Made by a program: the position numbers and the translations under genes. A DNA stretch of 64,000 nucleotides. Origin: Rathayibacter iranicus NCPPB 2253 = VKM Ac-1602. Lineage in GTDB: Bacteria; Actinomycetota; Actinomycetes; Actinomycetales; Microbacteriaceae. How positions within the stretch are numbered: position 1 is the first letter of the stretch; every line of letters starts with the position of its first letter. The notes beneath the pieces are model-generated. The model ran no database searches and was not told where the DNA came from. It saw nothing but the letters and a program-made list of their open reading frames with translations. The stretch spans positions 124,001 to 188,000 of the forward strand of contig NZ_QGDV01000004.1 of assembly GCF_003149025.1 (NCBI RefSeq), given 5' to 3'. Positions 54,659 through 62,902 of the stretch are shown here, one piece after another.

Positions 54659-55079
54659 GTGCACCTATCTGCAACTAATCAAAAAAGATGGGAGCGCACC
54701 CTGGTGGCTGCCAGGACCGGGATCAACAGGGGTGACGAGCCGGAACAGGCAGCTCCCCCACTTGGTGTACAGGCCCTCCGTCAGCGCCAGGTGCGGCTGT
54801 CCGACGAGCAGAAGGCCAAGCTGGCCGCTGAAGTACGCGGCCGGTGGGAACATCCGGCAGCTCGCCGCGTCGTGGGGCGTCAGCCGAGAGGCGGTGCGGT
54901 CAGCGCTCAGGCAGCAGCATGTTCCGGTTCGACAGGTTGTGCTGACAGATCGGCAGCTGGAGGATGCGGCGGCGCTGAAGACGCGGGGCTGGTCGCTGAA
55001 CCAGCTCGGTGCGCTCTACGGTGTCGATCCGAAGACGATGAAGGCGAGGCTCCAGGCGCAGGCTCGAGAATCGGAGTAG
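54659..55079 (+). pseudogene. Frameshifted helix-turn-helix protein
   Basis: Frame one runs from GTG 54659 (RLSDEQKAKLAAE). One extra base near 54833 then moves the reading to the frame giving YAAGGNIRQLAASWGVSREAVRSALR and LKTRGWSLNQLGALYGVDPKTMKARLQ before the stop at 55079. Two helix-turn-helix units are recognisable, as in small DNA-binding proteins linked to mobile elements. Its first bases are the 12-mer TGCACCTATCTG also present at 51696. Probably inactive. Confidence 0.65.
54660..54671 (+). repeat. Second copy of the TGCACCTATCTG 12-mer
   Basis: Same 12 bases as 51696-51707, next to the distal direct repeat, with AA conserved after one mismatch. It sits exactly where similarity to the ABC permease ends and the HTH gene begins, so it may be a recombination junction. 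Confidence 0.45.
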
Positions 55080-55602
55080 AGACAACCGCTGCCTTCGTGT
55101 TGTCCCGTACGTAGTCCGGGTTCTCCATCTGCCAGCGCACAAGAGCGAGGATCGCACGGACGAGCTTCTTCTTGTCGATGCGCTGCGCGATGGGCACGAT
55201 CGTCACGTTGCTGGACGCTCCCCCGCCGCGCTTCGAGTCGTGCTGCTTCGCCTCCGAGACTGAGGCATAGGCCGGTGGCGGACTGCGGTGCCGACGAACG
55301 ATCTCTTCACGCTGCTCGTCCGTGACGCCGTGGGCGCGGGAGGCCGTGATGAAGGCACCTTCGATCAGCTTGAAGCTCTTGCCTACTTCGTTGCGCATCG
55401 AGAGATGGGTTGCATCGAGCTCCTTGCGGTGCTCGAGGAACTCCTGCTCGCCGTAGTCTCGGTCCGTGGCGTAGTACTCGTGGGTATCAAACTGCTTCGT
55501 CAGGTCGAGCAAGGCGAAGAAGATCTGCAAACTCTGGTCTTGAAAGACCAGGCGAAGGAATTGGTGACGGCGGAAGTGCTCACTGGCGTGAACGCGCGGC
55601 AC
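54907..55602 (-). CDS. Unknown protein following the AAA ATPase, 3' end probably replaced
   Basis: Start GTG 55602, two bases after the ATPase stop, so the genes are coupled. The first 170 codons look genuinely coding (FRRHQFLRLVFQDQSLQIFF, TDRDYGEQEFLEHRKELDAT, GKSFKLIEGAFITASRAHGV, NVTIVPIAQRIDKKKLVRAI). After about 55080 the frame runs into the opposite-strand HTH pseudogene, and the Pro/Ser/Ala-rich tail there is probably not native. No family recognised. Possibly the second component of a two-gene system with the ATPase. Confidence 0.55.
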   Translation of the reverse strand: MPRVHASEHFRRHQFLRLVFQDQSLQIFFALLDLTKQFDTHEYYATDRDYGEQEFLEHRKELDATHLSMRNEVGKSFKLIEGAFITASRAHGVTDEQREEIVRRHRSPPPAYASVSEAKQHDSKRGGGASSNVTIVPIAQRIDKKKLVRAILALVRWQMENPDYVRDNTKAAVVSTPILEPAPGASPSSSSDRHRRAHRAGSATSPASSAPPHPPAADLSAQPVEPEHAAA

Positions 55603-55604
55603 CC

Positions 55605-58181
55605 TTAGGCGCTCAACGACTTTAGATAAGTGGAGCGCACGTCTTTCATTTCCTGCCAATCTGCTTCCAAATCCGACAGGGCTGGTACTACATTAAGAGC
55701 TGCTAATGGCTGAGAATGGGAATCAATGTACCGACAGGCGTCTTCGAATACTCGGAAAACCGCCTCTGATGCAATCCCAAGAGCATCACCATTGATTTTA
55801 CTTAGTACGGTCATCTGGATATTAGGCCGATAGCGTTGCGAAACGCCTTGCAGCAAATCCATTTCAGTGAAGACCTCACACCAAGACCGAAGCCACCCAT
55901 ACCCAGTGCGAATCAAAGCCTCACGCGTGTCGCCAGATTCCTTCTTCGCAGCCTCAATGGTCAGATTTACCTTCTTCGTCAACTCACTGATGCTGTCCCA
56001 GCGAGGACCACTTGCCGCAGTGACTTTGCCTTTACCGCCGTCGTCAGTGATCTGATAAAAACGACAGCGCTTAGACTTTTCAAACCGGCTAATGAGCGCA
56101 GCGGCGAAAAGCACATCGTGAGTGAATACGATAACCTGGATCGTATCGGCAAGGCGAGCGATGCGATCTGCGACCTCGTTGATTCGCCTATGATCCAAGC
56201 TCGAGACTGGATCATCAAAAATCACTGGCGCGCTTATACCGCTAAGTCGTGCCTCCGCAAGAAAGTCTGCCATGGCAAGAACCTTCTGCTCACCCTCCGA
56301 CAAAATTTTTGAAGGGCGATGCTTGCCGCTCAAAACCTTCTTGCGATGAGCCCTTCCTTGTCGCCCAATGAACTCTACCTTCAAGCTGGGCGCTCGGAGT
56401 GCTTCGCATTCCTCAAGGAACAAGCTATCAAAGCTTTCGTTGACCAGATGGTCGCTTGCCGCCTTCGACAAATCCGTCAACGTGCGCAAAAACCCGGAGA
56501 AAGGCTTCGCCAGGAGCCTCAGTTTGTCAGCTTCTTTCGCGTTGACCACAACGGCTTCAAGCTCCGCCCAGCACCGCCCAAGCTCGACAGCAACCTGAAG
56601 CTTCTGAAGATCAGCACGTTTCTGCTTCAACAGTTCATCTCGATCAGAAACTTGCTTTTGCAACTCAAGGATCGTGGCGTCGACAGTAGCTTTATTTTCT
56701 GAGAGCTGACCGCTCACCCGACCCGCTACAGAAACCAAGTCAACGTCAATGACCTCACCGGCTCTAGTTCTCGTACGAGCATGATCGAATGCTGCAACTA
56801 TCGGTTTCAAGCTTTCAAGGAATGACGGCTTCACGTCGAGCTCCGCGAACTCATCCACGAATGCCCGAACCTCACCAACATCGACGCGCTCGATTGCACT
56901 CTTAACCGATGTGATCGACGCTTTAGCCGATGCTATGTCTTTGCCGATCTTATCGAGAAGATATTCGGAATAGCGCGCAAGAAGAGCATGGCCGGCCGGA
57001 GTCAACTGTTGACGGCAGTAGAGGCATCGACTGTCATCGTGACTACCCGATGAATCAAGGTGTTCTTGATACTCGGCGCCAGCTTGCACGAACCGCTCCC
57101 ACCTTTCCTCAGGTTCGACGGGAAGGTCAGCAGTTTCGAAGAATGTGGTTCGGAACAGGTCACGATCTGATTCGAGCCGCTTTAAAGAAGTGTGCATCTC
57201 ATTATGAGCAACCAGGTCAAGTTCACCGAGTTGTTCTGAGGCAGTCAGAGCTTGATCGAGTACTCGTGCTTGTCTTCGCGTCAAAGCCAAAGTGTTGGAC
57301 GCCGAATCTGTCTGCAGAGCAGCAACAACTGTTTGAAGCTGTTCGATATCTGCGTCGGCTTCCGTCCGTGTATCAGCCAGCGCTTTCAGCGAGACCAGAT
57401 CGGAAGTCGCACCGAGTGTTTCGATTTGCGGATAGATAACTGAATCGCGTGGAAAACGATGAAGGAGAGAAGGTGAAGCCTTTGTAAGTGAAAGCAAATC
57501 AGCGTCGATCAACTGTTTCACTTCTTTAATACCGCTCGAAACATGATTGAATAAAGCAAGTACCGCAGGCACGTACACGTACTCAAGCTCGTCGTCGACA
57601 TGAAAAGTCACGGCAGGACTATCGAAGATGGACATGCGAGTAAATGGAGAGCGGCCGAAGTCACCTCTCCAGTCAAGTTCGTGTAGCTCGGTTCCGAGCA
57701 AATAGGAAATGCTTGCCGAAACAGGCAGTTGGGATACGGCGGCGACGTCACCTAAAATGGGGTCAGCCGTCCTGCTCCCGGCTAGTGCTTTGAAGACACG
57801 CGAGTAGCCAGTTTTTCCCGTTCCGTTCTCTCCGTAGAGAATGGTAAGTCCGTCGTGTGGTTCTATGACGGAAGTTGACACCAGGGCATTCACCCCTGAC
57901 ACCTTGTCCAGCTTGCGTATTACAAGTGGAGAAACTTTTTCTTCCACTACGGTCTCTACCGCAAGATCCGGCTCAACGGGCAACGTGCGTTCTTCGAGAC
58001 CCTTAGCCTGCCTGAACAGATCATATGCGTACTCAACGTCAGATCGATCGACAGCATGGCCTGAAGCAAGAACACTCTTAACGAGGAACCGAACCCACTC
58101 ATCCTTGCCGTTCGCCCACCGCGCTAAAGTTGAGCGAGGATCTTCAACGTTTTTCTCTTCAACCAAGTCAGCTGTACTCAT
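55605..58181 (-). CDS. AAA ATPase (AAA_13/RloC-like), candidate defence protein
   Basis: 858 aa from ATG 58181. Walker A ILYGENGTGKTGYSRV near residue 120. Then a long coiled-coil middle (about 265-590) with a CxxC knuckle (SRCLYCRQQL) like a zinc hook, the ABC-type signature LSEGEQKVLAMADF, Walker B VIFDDPVSSLD and switch His VFTHD. The C-terminal 150 residues are helical and contain CRYIDSH, an R-x4-H pattern as in HEPN ribonucleases. Similar ATPases (RloC, PrrC partner-like, AbiL-like) act in phage exclusion. GC content is well below the neighbours, consistent with transfer. Confidence 0.85.
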   Translation of the reverse strand: MSTADLVEEKNVEDPRSTLARWANGKDEWVRFLVKSVLASGHAVDRSDVEYAYDLFRQAKGLEERTLPVEPDLAVETVVEEKVSPLVIRKLDKVSGVNALVSTSVIEPHDGLTILYGENGTGKTGYSRVFKALAGSRTADPILGDVAAVSQLPVSASISYLLGTELHELDWRGDFGRSPFTRMSIFDSPAVTFHVDDELEYVYVPAVLALFNHVSSGIKEVKQLIDADLLSLTKASPSLLHRFPRDSVIYPQIETLGATSDLVSLKALADTRTEADADIEQLQTVVAALQTDSASNTLALTRRQARVLDQALTASEQLGELDLVAHNEMHTSLKRLESDRDLFRTTFFETADLPVEPEERWERFVQAGAEYQEHLDSSGSHDDSRCLYCRQQLTPAGHALLARYSEYLLDKIGKDIASAKASITSVKSAIERVDVGEVRAFVDEFAELDVKPSFLESLKPIVAAFDHARTRTRAGEVIDVDLVSVAGRVSGQLSENKATVDATILELQKQVSDRDELLKQKRADLQKLQVAVELGRCWAELEAVVVNAKEADKLRLLAKPFSGFLRTLTDLSKAASDHLVNESFDSLFLEECEALRAPSLKVEFIGRQGRAHRKKVLSGKHRPSKILSEGEQKVLAMADFLAEARLSGISAPVIFDDPVSSLDHRRINEVADRIARLADTIQVIVFTHDVLFAAALISRFEKSKRCRFYQITDDGGKGKVTAASGPRWDSISELTKKVNLTIEAAKKESGDTREALIRTGYGWLRSWCEVFTEMDLLQGVSQRYRPNIQMTVLSKINGDALGIASEAVFRVFEDACRYIDSHSQPLAALNVVPALSDLEADWQEMKDVRSTYLKSLSA

Positions 58182-58404
58182 CAAACCTGATTATCTCAGA
58201 AACGGGGCCGAGCGCAAGAAGCAAAAACTGGCGCGCTGAGAACGGACCGGTACAACTGTGGATAACTCGACAGAGGTGGACTACCCCATCACCTCCCTTC
58301 ATTCTTGTACCGGCGTCAGCTTTCGGCCTCAGGCGCACTTGCCCGCAACAGGGGTGGCTGACTGGCGTGAAGATCCATGTAGTTCTACCTAGGTACCGGT
58401 CGCA

Positions 58405-58438
58405 ACAAAAAAGGCCGCTCGCTGGTGCGAACGGCCTT
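58405..58438 (-). terminator. Intrinsic terminator of tRNA-Arg
   Basis: 12-bp stem (58411-58422 with 58427-58438) with a 4-nt loop and a run of six U on the minus strand (58405-58410), 40 bp beyond the tRNA 3' end. One of the few U-tract terminators in the window. Confidence 0.9.
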
Positions 58439-58454
58439 CGTTACGATGTGCATG

Positions 58455-58483
58455 ATAATGCATAACCATAATCGTTATGGTGC
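58455..58483 (+). repeat. Proximal direct repeat at the tRNA-Arg 3' end (putative att)
   Basis: TAACCATAATCGTTATG (58463-58479) runs into the CCA end of tRNA-Arg and equals 51678-51694. Part is a small palindrome, CCATAA-TCG-TTATGG. This is the expected position of an integration site for a tRNA-targeted element. Confidence 0.7.
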
Positions 58484-58552
58484 CCCTGGAGGGACTCGAA
58501 CCCCCAACCTGCTCCTTAGGACGGAGTCGCTCTTCCATTGAGCTACAGAGGC
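58478..58552 (-). tRNA. tRNA-Arg (anticodon CCT)
   Basis: 75 nt including CCA. Acceptor GCCTCTG/CAGGGGC, D-arm GCTC/GAGC, anticodon loop GTCCTAA, T-loop TTCGAGT. Reads AGG codons. Its 3' end abuts the repeat that bounds the 51.7-58.5 kb island. Confidence 0.95.
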
Positions 58553-58697
58553 TGGCTGAGCCAGTGTACCCGCCGCCCGGAGCGCCCGCGAAGCCTTCGA
58601 CTCTTGACAACAGCACGTCCCCCTGCTTGGTTTGTTACTATACTAACCAACCACGTAACCAGCATGACCCGAGCTGCCCGAGAGGAGGCATCCGCCC

Positions 58698-59084
58698 GTG
58701 GACGACTCCCGCCCGCTCTTCCTCCAGATCGCCGAGCAAATCGAGAACGACATCATCGCCGGCGCGCTCGCGGAAGAGACTCAGGTCCCCTCAACCAACG
58801 AGTTCGCGGCGTTCCACCGCATCAACCCGGCCACCGCAGGCAAGGGCGTCAACCTCCTCGTTGACGACGGCGTCCTTTACAAGAAGAGGGGAATCGGCAT
58901 GTTCGTCGCCGCAGGGGCACCCGCCCGCCTCATCGAAAAGCGCCGCATGCAATTTCGCGACCAGTACGTCGCACCATTGCTCGCCGAGGCCGCCAAACTC
59001 AGCCTCAGCACCGAGCAACTCGCAGACATGATCAGAGCAGGGGATCGCCATGAGTGCGGTCATCGAGGTCCACGACCTCAGTAA
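58698..59084 (+). CDS. GntR-family regulator (YtrA type)
   Basis: About 128 aa from GTG 58698, with AGGAGG upstream. Winged helix PLFLQIAEQIENDIIAGALAEETQVPSTNEFAAFHRINPATAGKGVNLLVDDGVLYKKRGIGMFV, then a short helical tail; no large effector domain, hence the YtrA subfamily. These repress the adjacent ABC transporter operon and often respond to cell-wall-active antibiotics. Its 3' end overlaps the ATPase start by 34 bp, longer than usual, so the C-terminus may itself be altered. Confidence 0.85.
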   Translation: MDDSRPLFLQIAEQIENDIIAGALAEETQVPSTNEFAAFHRINPATAGKGVNLLVDDGVLYKKRGIGMFVAAGAPARLIEKRRMQFRDQYVAPLLAEAAKLSLSTEQLADMIRAGDRHECGHRGPRPQ

Positions 59085-59948
59085 GAGCTACGGCCAGGTG
59101 CAGGCCATCGACGGCATCAGCTTCAATTAGAGGAGAACCGCATTCACGGCCTCCTCGGCCGCAACGGCGCGGGAAAGACGACGCTGATGTCGCTGCTCAC
59201 CGGCCAGGAATTCGCCAGCGCCGGCGAGATCCGCATCTTCGGTCACAGTCCCGTCGAGAACGCCGCCGTCCTCTTCCGCACCTGCTTCATCAAGGAGGGC
59301 CCGAAGTACCCCGACGACTTCAAGGTGAAGCATGTCCTGCGCAGCGCCCCCTGGTTCTTCGACGGCTGGGACGAGGCCTTTGCCCAGGAACTCATAGACG
59401 ACTTCCGGCTCCCCACTGACCGGAGAATCAAGAAGCTCTCCCGCCGCCAGCTCTCGACGATTGGCGTGATCGTCGGTCTCGCCTCCCGCGCGCCGCTCAC
59501 CTTCTTCGATGAGCCCTACCTGGGCCTCGACGCTGTCGCCCGGCAGCTCTTCTACGACCGCCTCTTGCAGGACTTCGCCGAGCATCCGCGCACTGTCGTG
59601 CTGTCGACGCACCTGATCGACGTGGTCAGCAGCCTGCTCGAGCACGTGCTCGTGATCGACCAGGGTCACCTCGTCGTCGACAGTGACGCGGAGGAGCTAC
59701 GCGGAGCCGCCGCCACAGTCGCCGGTCCGCGCGCAGCGGTCGACTCCTTCACCGCGGGCCGTGAGGTCATTGCCCGCTCCGCCCTGGGCAGCCGCGCCTC
59801 GGCGACGCTCCCCCGCCTTGACGCCTCCGGGTGGTCGCAGGCCCTTCAGCACGGGCTCGAGCCCGTCTCGCTTCAGCAGCTCGTCGTACAGCTCACTACC
59901 GGGAAGGACCCGAGATGCCCCCCTCGTCCCCGCCCGCTTCCGGCATGA
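59050..59948 (+). pseudogene. ABC transporter ATP-binding protein, frameshifted
   Basis: Starts at ATG 59050 (VIEVHDLSKSYGQVQAIDG) and hits TAG at 59128-59130. Coding continues in another frame with LEENRIHGLLGRNGAGKTTLM (Walker A), FFDEPYLGLD (Walker B) and VVLSTHLIDVVSSLLEHV. A single base missing from a T run (AATTTAG to AATTAG) explains the break. Partner of the GntR gene; inactive unless the base is a sequencing error. Confidence 0.82.
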
Positions 59949-60685
59949 CACCGCCGCCGGACGCTTCGGCAGTATCGTCCGCCTCCACTTCACGAATCCG
60001 GCCACGATCCTCTACACACCGCTTGCGATTCTGATCGTGATCTTCCTCGGCAACCTCGCCGTCTGGTGGCTGATCCTGCGGAACCTCGACACAGCCGCGG
60101 CGGTCACCGAGGCGACCAACGGGATGCAGTATTCAGGAGCGACATTCTTCATCTTCGTGTACATGATGGTCGTCGCCGTTCAGGCGGTGAACATCAGTTT
60201 CGGTCTCGCGCTGCGCTACGGATCCACGCCGCGACTTTTCTCTCGGCACCGCCCTCACCTTCGTCGGACTCTCGATCGCCTGGACCGTGCTTTTCGCGGT
60301 CATGGGCGGCCTCGAGGACGCGACCGACGGCTGGGGCTTCGGCGGCAACTTCTTCCGCGCAATTTACTTCGGCGATGGACCGCTCCTCGAGCGCGTCTTT
60401 GCAGTCCTCTGCACGTTCCTGTTCTTCTTCTTCGTCGGTTCCGCGACCGCCTCCGTCTACGTCCGCTGGCGCCAGCGGGGCATGCTCGTCTTCTTCACCG
60501 CGCTCGGGATCGTCGTGCTGGGCGTGAGCGCACTCCTGACCTTCACCGAGGGCTGGAAGGCTTTTGGCGAGTTCTTCGCCAACATCGGCTTCGTCGGCGG
60601 CTACGCACTCTCGCTGATCCCGACCGCTCTCGCCGCCGTCGCGGGCTGGGCGATCCTCCGCCGCGCGACTCCGCGCAGCAGCTGA
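59915..60685 (+). pseudogene. ABC transporter permease, two frameshifts
   Basis: ATG 59915 has GGAAGG upstream. The opening frame (PPSSPPASGMTPPPDA) must shift once near 59965 to reach GSIVRLHFTNPATILYTPLA and MVVAVQAVNISFGLALRYGS. A second shift near 60235 is needed to reach DFSLGTALTFVGLSIAWTVL through the rest (VFFTALGIVVLGVSALLTF, IGFVGGYALSLIPTALAAV) to the stop. Six membrane helices in all. Third gene of the GntR/ABC operon, and it has decayed along with the ATPase. Confidence 0.78.
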
Positions 60686-60716
60686 GCCGGCGGTCGGGAC
60701 CGAGACCGGACGGCTG

Positions 60717-61256
60717 CTAGGGCGCCGGTTGTTCTTCGAAATAGAGAGTGCAGCTTGATGCTAGTTCCGCTTTGACGCCCGCCAGATCGCCGTGTAACGC
60801 GGGATCCGCAACGGTCCGTCGCCAACCAGCATTGGGGTCAATGAAATTTTCTTGATAAACTTTCAAGCTAGTGAAGCTATCAACCATACTGAGCGCCTTC
60901 TCAGCGCCCACAACGTCTCCCATGTTTGTCGTCGAAACGAGTGAGTCCTCCCATGCGCAGAGCCAGTAAGTCGCCATAGTTGACTGCACGAAAGAAGGTT
61001 CGACTCGAACGCTGACTCCGTCGGTCGGCTCCTCGATTCCGAGAGAATCGTTCCATTTGACCCCCTGTGGGAGCGGAGCCTCAAATAAACTCGCCTGATC
61101 CTTAAGAAGATCGAGCGCAACAGTGCCCGAGACGAGAGAACCAGTGTCAGACGACAGACCAGCATTCACATCTGCATGGGCAGTCGAAATCGAAATTCCT
61201 AATATGATCGCTAGAGGCAGACCTGCCGTCCCTGCAACAATCGAGCGCTTGTTCAT
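60717..61256 (-). CDS. Secreted protein of unknown function
   Basis: 179 aa from ATG 61256, with AGGAG 6 nt upstream (the ribosome site includes the stop codon of the upstream broken gene). Signal peptide (SIVAGTAGLPLAIILGISI then STAHA). The mature part is about 150 aa with two Cys (YWLCAWED and ASSCTLYFEE) and a Trp-rich centre. No domain recognised. Forms an operon with the pseudogene at 61265-61676. Confidence 0.75.
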   Translation of the reverse strand: MNKRSIVAGTAGLPLAIILGISISTAHADVNAGLSSDTGSLVSGTVALDLLKDQASLFEAPLPQGVKWNDSLGIEEPTDGVSVRVEPSFVQSTMATYWLCAWEDSLVSTTNMGDVVGAEKALSMVDSFTSLKVYQENFIDPNAGWRRTVADPALHGDLAGVKAELASSCTLYFEEQPAP

Positions 61257-61264
61257 AATTTCTC

Positions 61265-61676
61265 CTAATACGTGAGCGGACCGGTCCAGTTGACGTCTTT
61301 CGACGTCGAACCACCGCAAGCCCCGAATACATTTGTGATAACTGAATAAGGCCCTGACGGGATCGAGTAACTTCCCGTATTCCACTTCGAGGACCTATTA
61401 CCGCCAACATCGTGCCACTCGGCCTGGTCGAGAAGAATACCGCCCCCGCTTCCAGGATTACGAACCCCGAATTGAAAAGCGCCTCCACAGAACGAGTGGT
61501 CGTTCGTGGATAGGGTGAATGCGATTCCGCCGCCATCATGGTATCTGACCTTACCGAAATAGGTCTTCCCATTCTAGTCCGATCTGCCCCCGATGGACTC
61601 GGTGGTCAAATCGGCCGCAGCCGACGCCGACATTATTGCTGCCGTTATAAGCCAAACTAGCTATAGCGACCCTCAT
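61265..61676 (-). pseudogene. Broken secreted-protein gene
   Basis: ATG 61676 starts MRVAIAS. After a frameshift, signal-peptide-like sequence continues (VWLITAAIMSASAAADLTT). An in-frame TAG at 61574-61576 interrupts it, and the frame then stays open for 103 codons (GKTYFGKVRYHDGGGIAFTL, STNDHSFCGGAFQFGVRNPG, ending GGSTSKDVNWTGPLTY). The long open stretch after the stop and the ribosome site for the next gene argue for recent inactivation of a secreted protein of about 135 aa. Two Cys remain. Confidence 0.65.
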
Positions 61677-62272
61677 TATTCCGCTCTTTCTCTGCGAAAG
61701 GCTTTCTTTTCAGAAATGGCTCATATTCTCTCCAACTTTTCATTGTCGGCGGTTAATCCACTTTCCAAATATCGAGTCGCTTTATTCCCGATGTGACGCA
61801 TTCCGGCCGCCAGGAGTCCGCCAACCGATTGGTCTTCGATGTCGAATGCATCTCACTCAAGATCAACGTCCTCCCGCCTGTCCGCTGCAGATCGAACTGG
61901 AGCCAGCCAGATCGAGGAGGACAACACAGTCAAGCCAGTGGCGCGGCATATAAGAACCAAGCGCCGTGACTCGTGCGTAATCAACCTTAAAGTCCCCCAA
62001 AAAGGTCTAGCAGAGCGCGCCAAACTGGCTCGTCGCAGTCAGAGATTGTCACGATCAGGCGGCGGTGTCGATGCGCCGTTACCGAGAAACAGGACCAGGA
62101 CTCGGTGGCTTATGCAAAATTCGATTAATCGAGACAGCACGCATTTTCTTTCGTGACGACGGCCGCATCACGGGGCTGTTATCCTCGCCGGATCGCCGTC
62201 GTGAGCGGTGCATCGGAGCGGCTGATGCGCACGTCGCCCAACCGCGGTGCGGACGGCAGTGAGGGGAAACTC
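61677..62272. other. 596-bp intergenic region of lower GC
   Basis: Divergent region upstream of the broken secreted gene (minus) and the ABC ATPase (plus). AT-richer than the surrounding chromosome. Short frames only; no RNA gene or clear operator seen. Confidence 0.5.
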
Positions 62273-62902
62273 ATGATCGACGTGCAGCAATTGGTCGTCG
62301 CCGTGGATACGGTGACGTTGCTCCCTCCGACGAGCGTGCGAGTCGAGGCAGGCGAGATCTTGGTCGTTCGTGGCAAGAACGGCACGGGCAAGTCGACGCT
62401 ACTCAAGGTGCTCGCCGGTGTGCGCTCACCCACCGGCGGATCCGTGACAGTCGGTGGTGAGCCGGTTTATCGCCGCAACCGGGCTTTCCGACGTCGAGTC
62501 GCCTCCCTCATCGGGCTCCCACCGATGGCACCAGACCTCACAGTGGAAGATCACGTCCGGCTTGTCGCCGCGACCTGGTTCGACACGTCCGCAGACGCCG
62601 AGCGCTCCGCTTCGGACGCGCTAAGCGCGCTCGCTCTCGACGGACTGCTCCGAAGGTTCCCGCACGAGCTGTCCTCAGGGCAACAGCAGCTCTTCGCCCT
62701 CGCCCTCGTGATCGCTCGGCCATTCGATGTGCTCGTGCTCGATGAACCGGAACAGCGTCTCGACGCGGAGCGCCTCGCACTCGTGGGGGATTTGCTCGAC
62801 AAGTGTCGAACGAACGGCGTAGCCATCGTCATCGCGACCCACAGCACCGCGCTCGCGGATCGTCTCGCCGACCGCGTCCTCGACCTGGACCACCCGCAGT
62901 GA
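62273..62902 (+). CDS. ABC transporter ATP-binding protein
   Basis: 209 aa from ATG 62273, with GAGGGG upstream. Walker A GKNGTGKST, signature LSSGQQQLFALAL, Walker B VLVLDEPEQRLD and switch His ATHS. Small single-domain ATPase like those driving multidrug or lipid exporters of unknown substrate. Overlaps the following permease by 4 bp (GTGA). Confidence 0.92.
   Translation: MIDVQQLVVAVDTVTLLPPTSVRVEAGEILVVRGKNGTGKSTLLKVLAGVRSPTGGSVTVGGEPVYRRNRAFRRRVASLIGLPPMAPDLTVEDHVRLVAATWFDTSADAERSASDALSALALDGLLRRFPHELSSGQQQLFALALVIARPFDVLVLDEPEQRLDAERLALVGDLLDKCRTNGVAIVIATHSTALADRLADRVLDLDHPQ

Noticed and set aside
59122-59135. Programmed -1 frameshift in the ABC ATPase
   Set aside because: No slippery heptamer or downstream structure is evident, and the adjacent permease has further frameshifts, so decay or read error is simpler.
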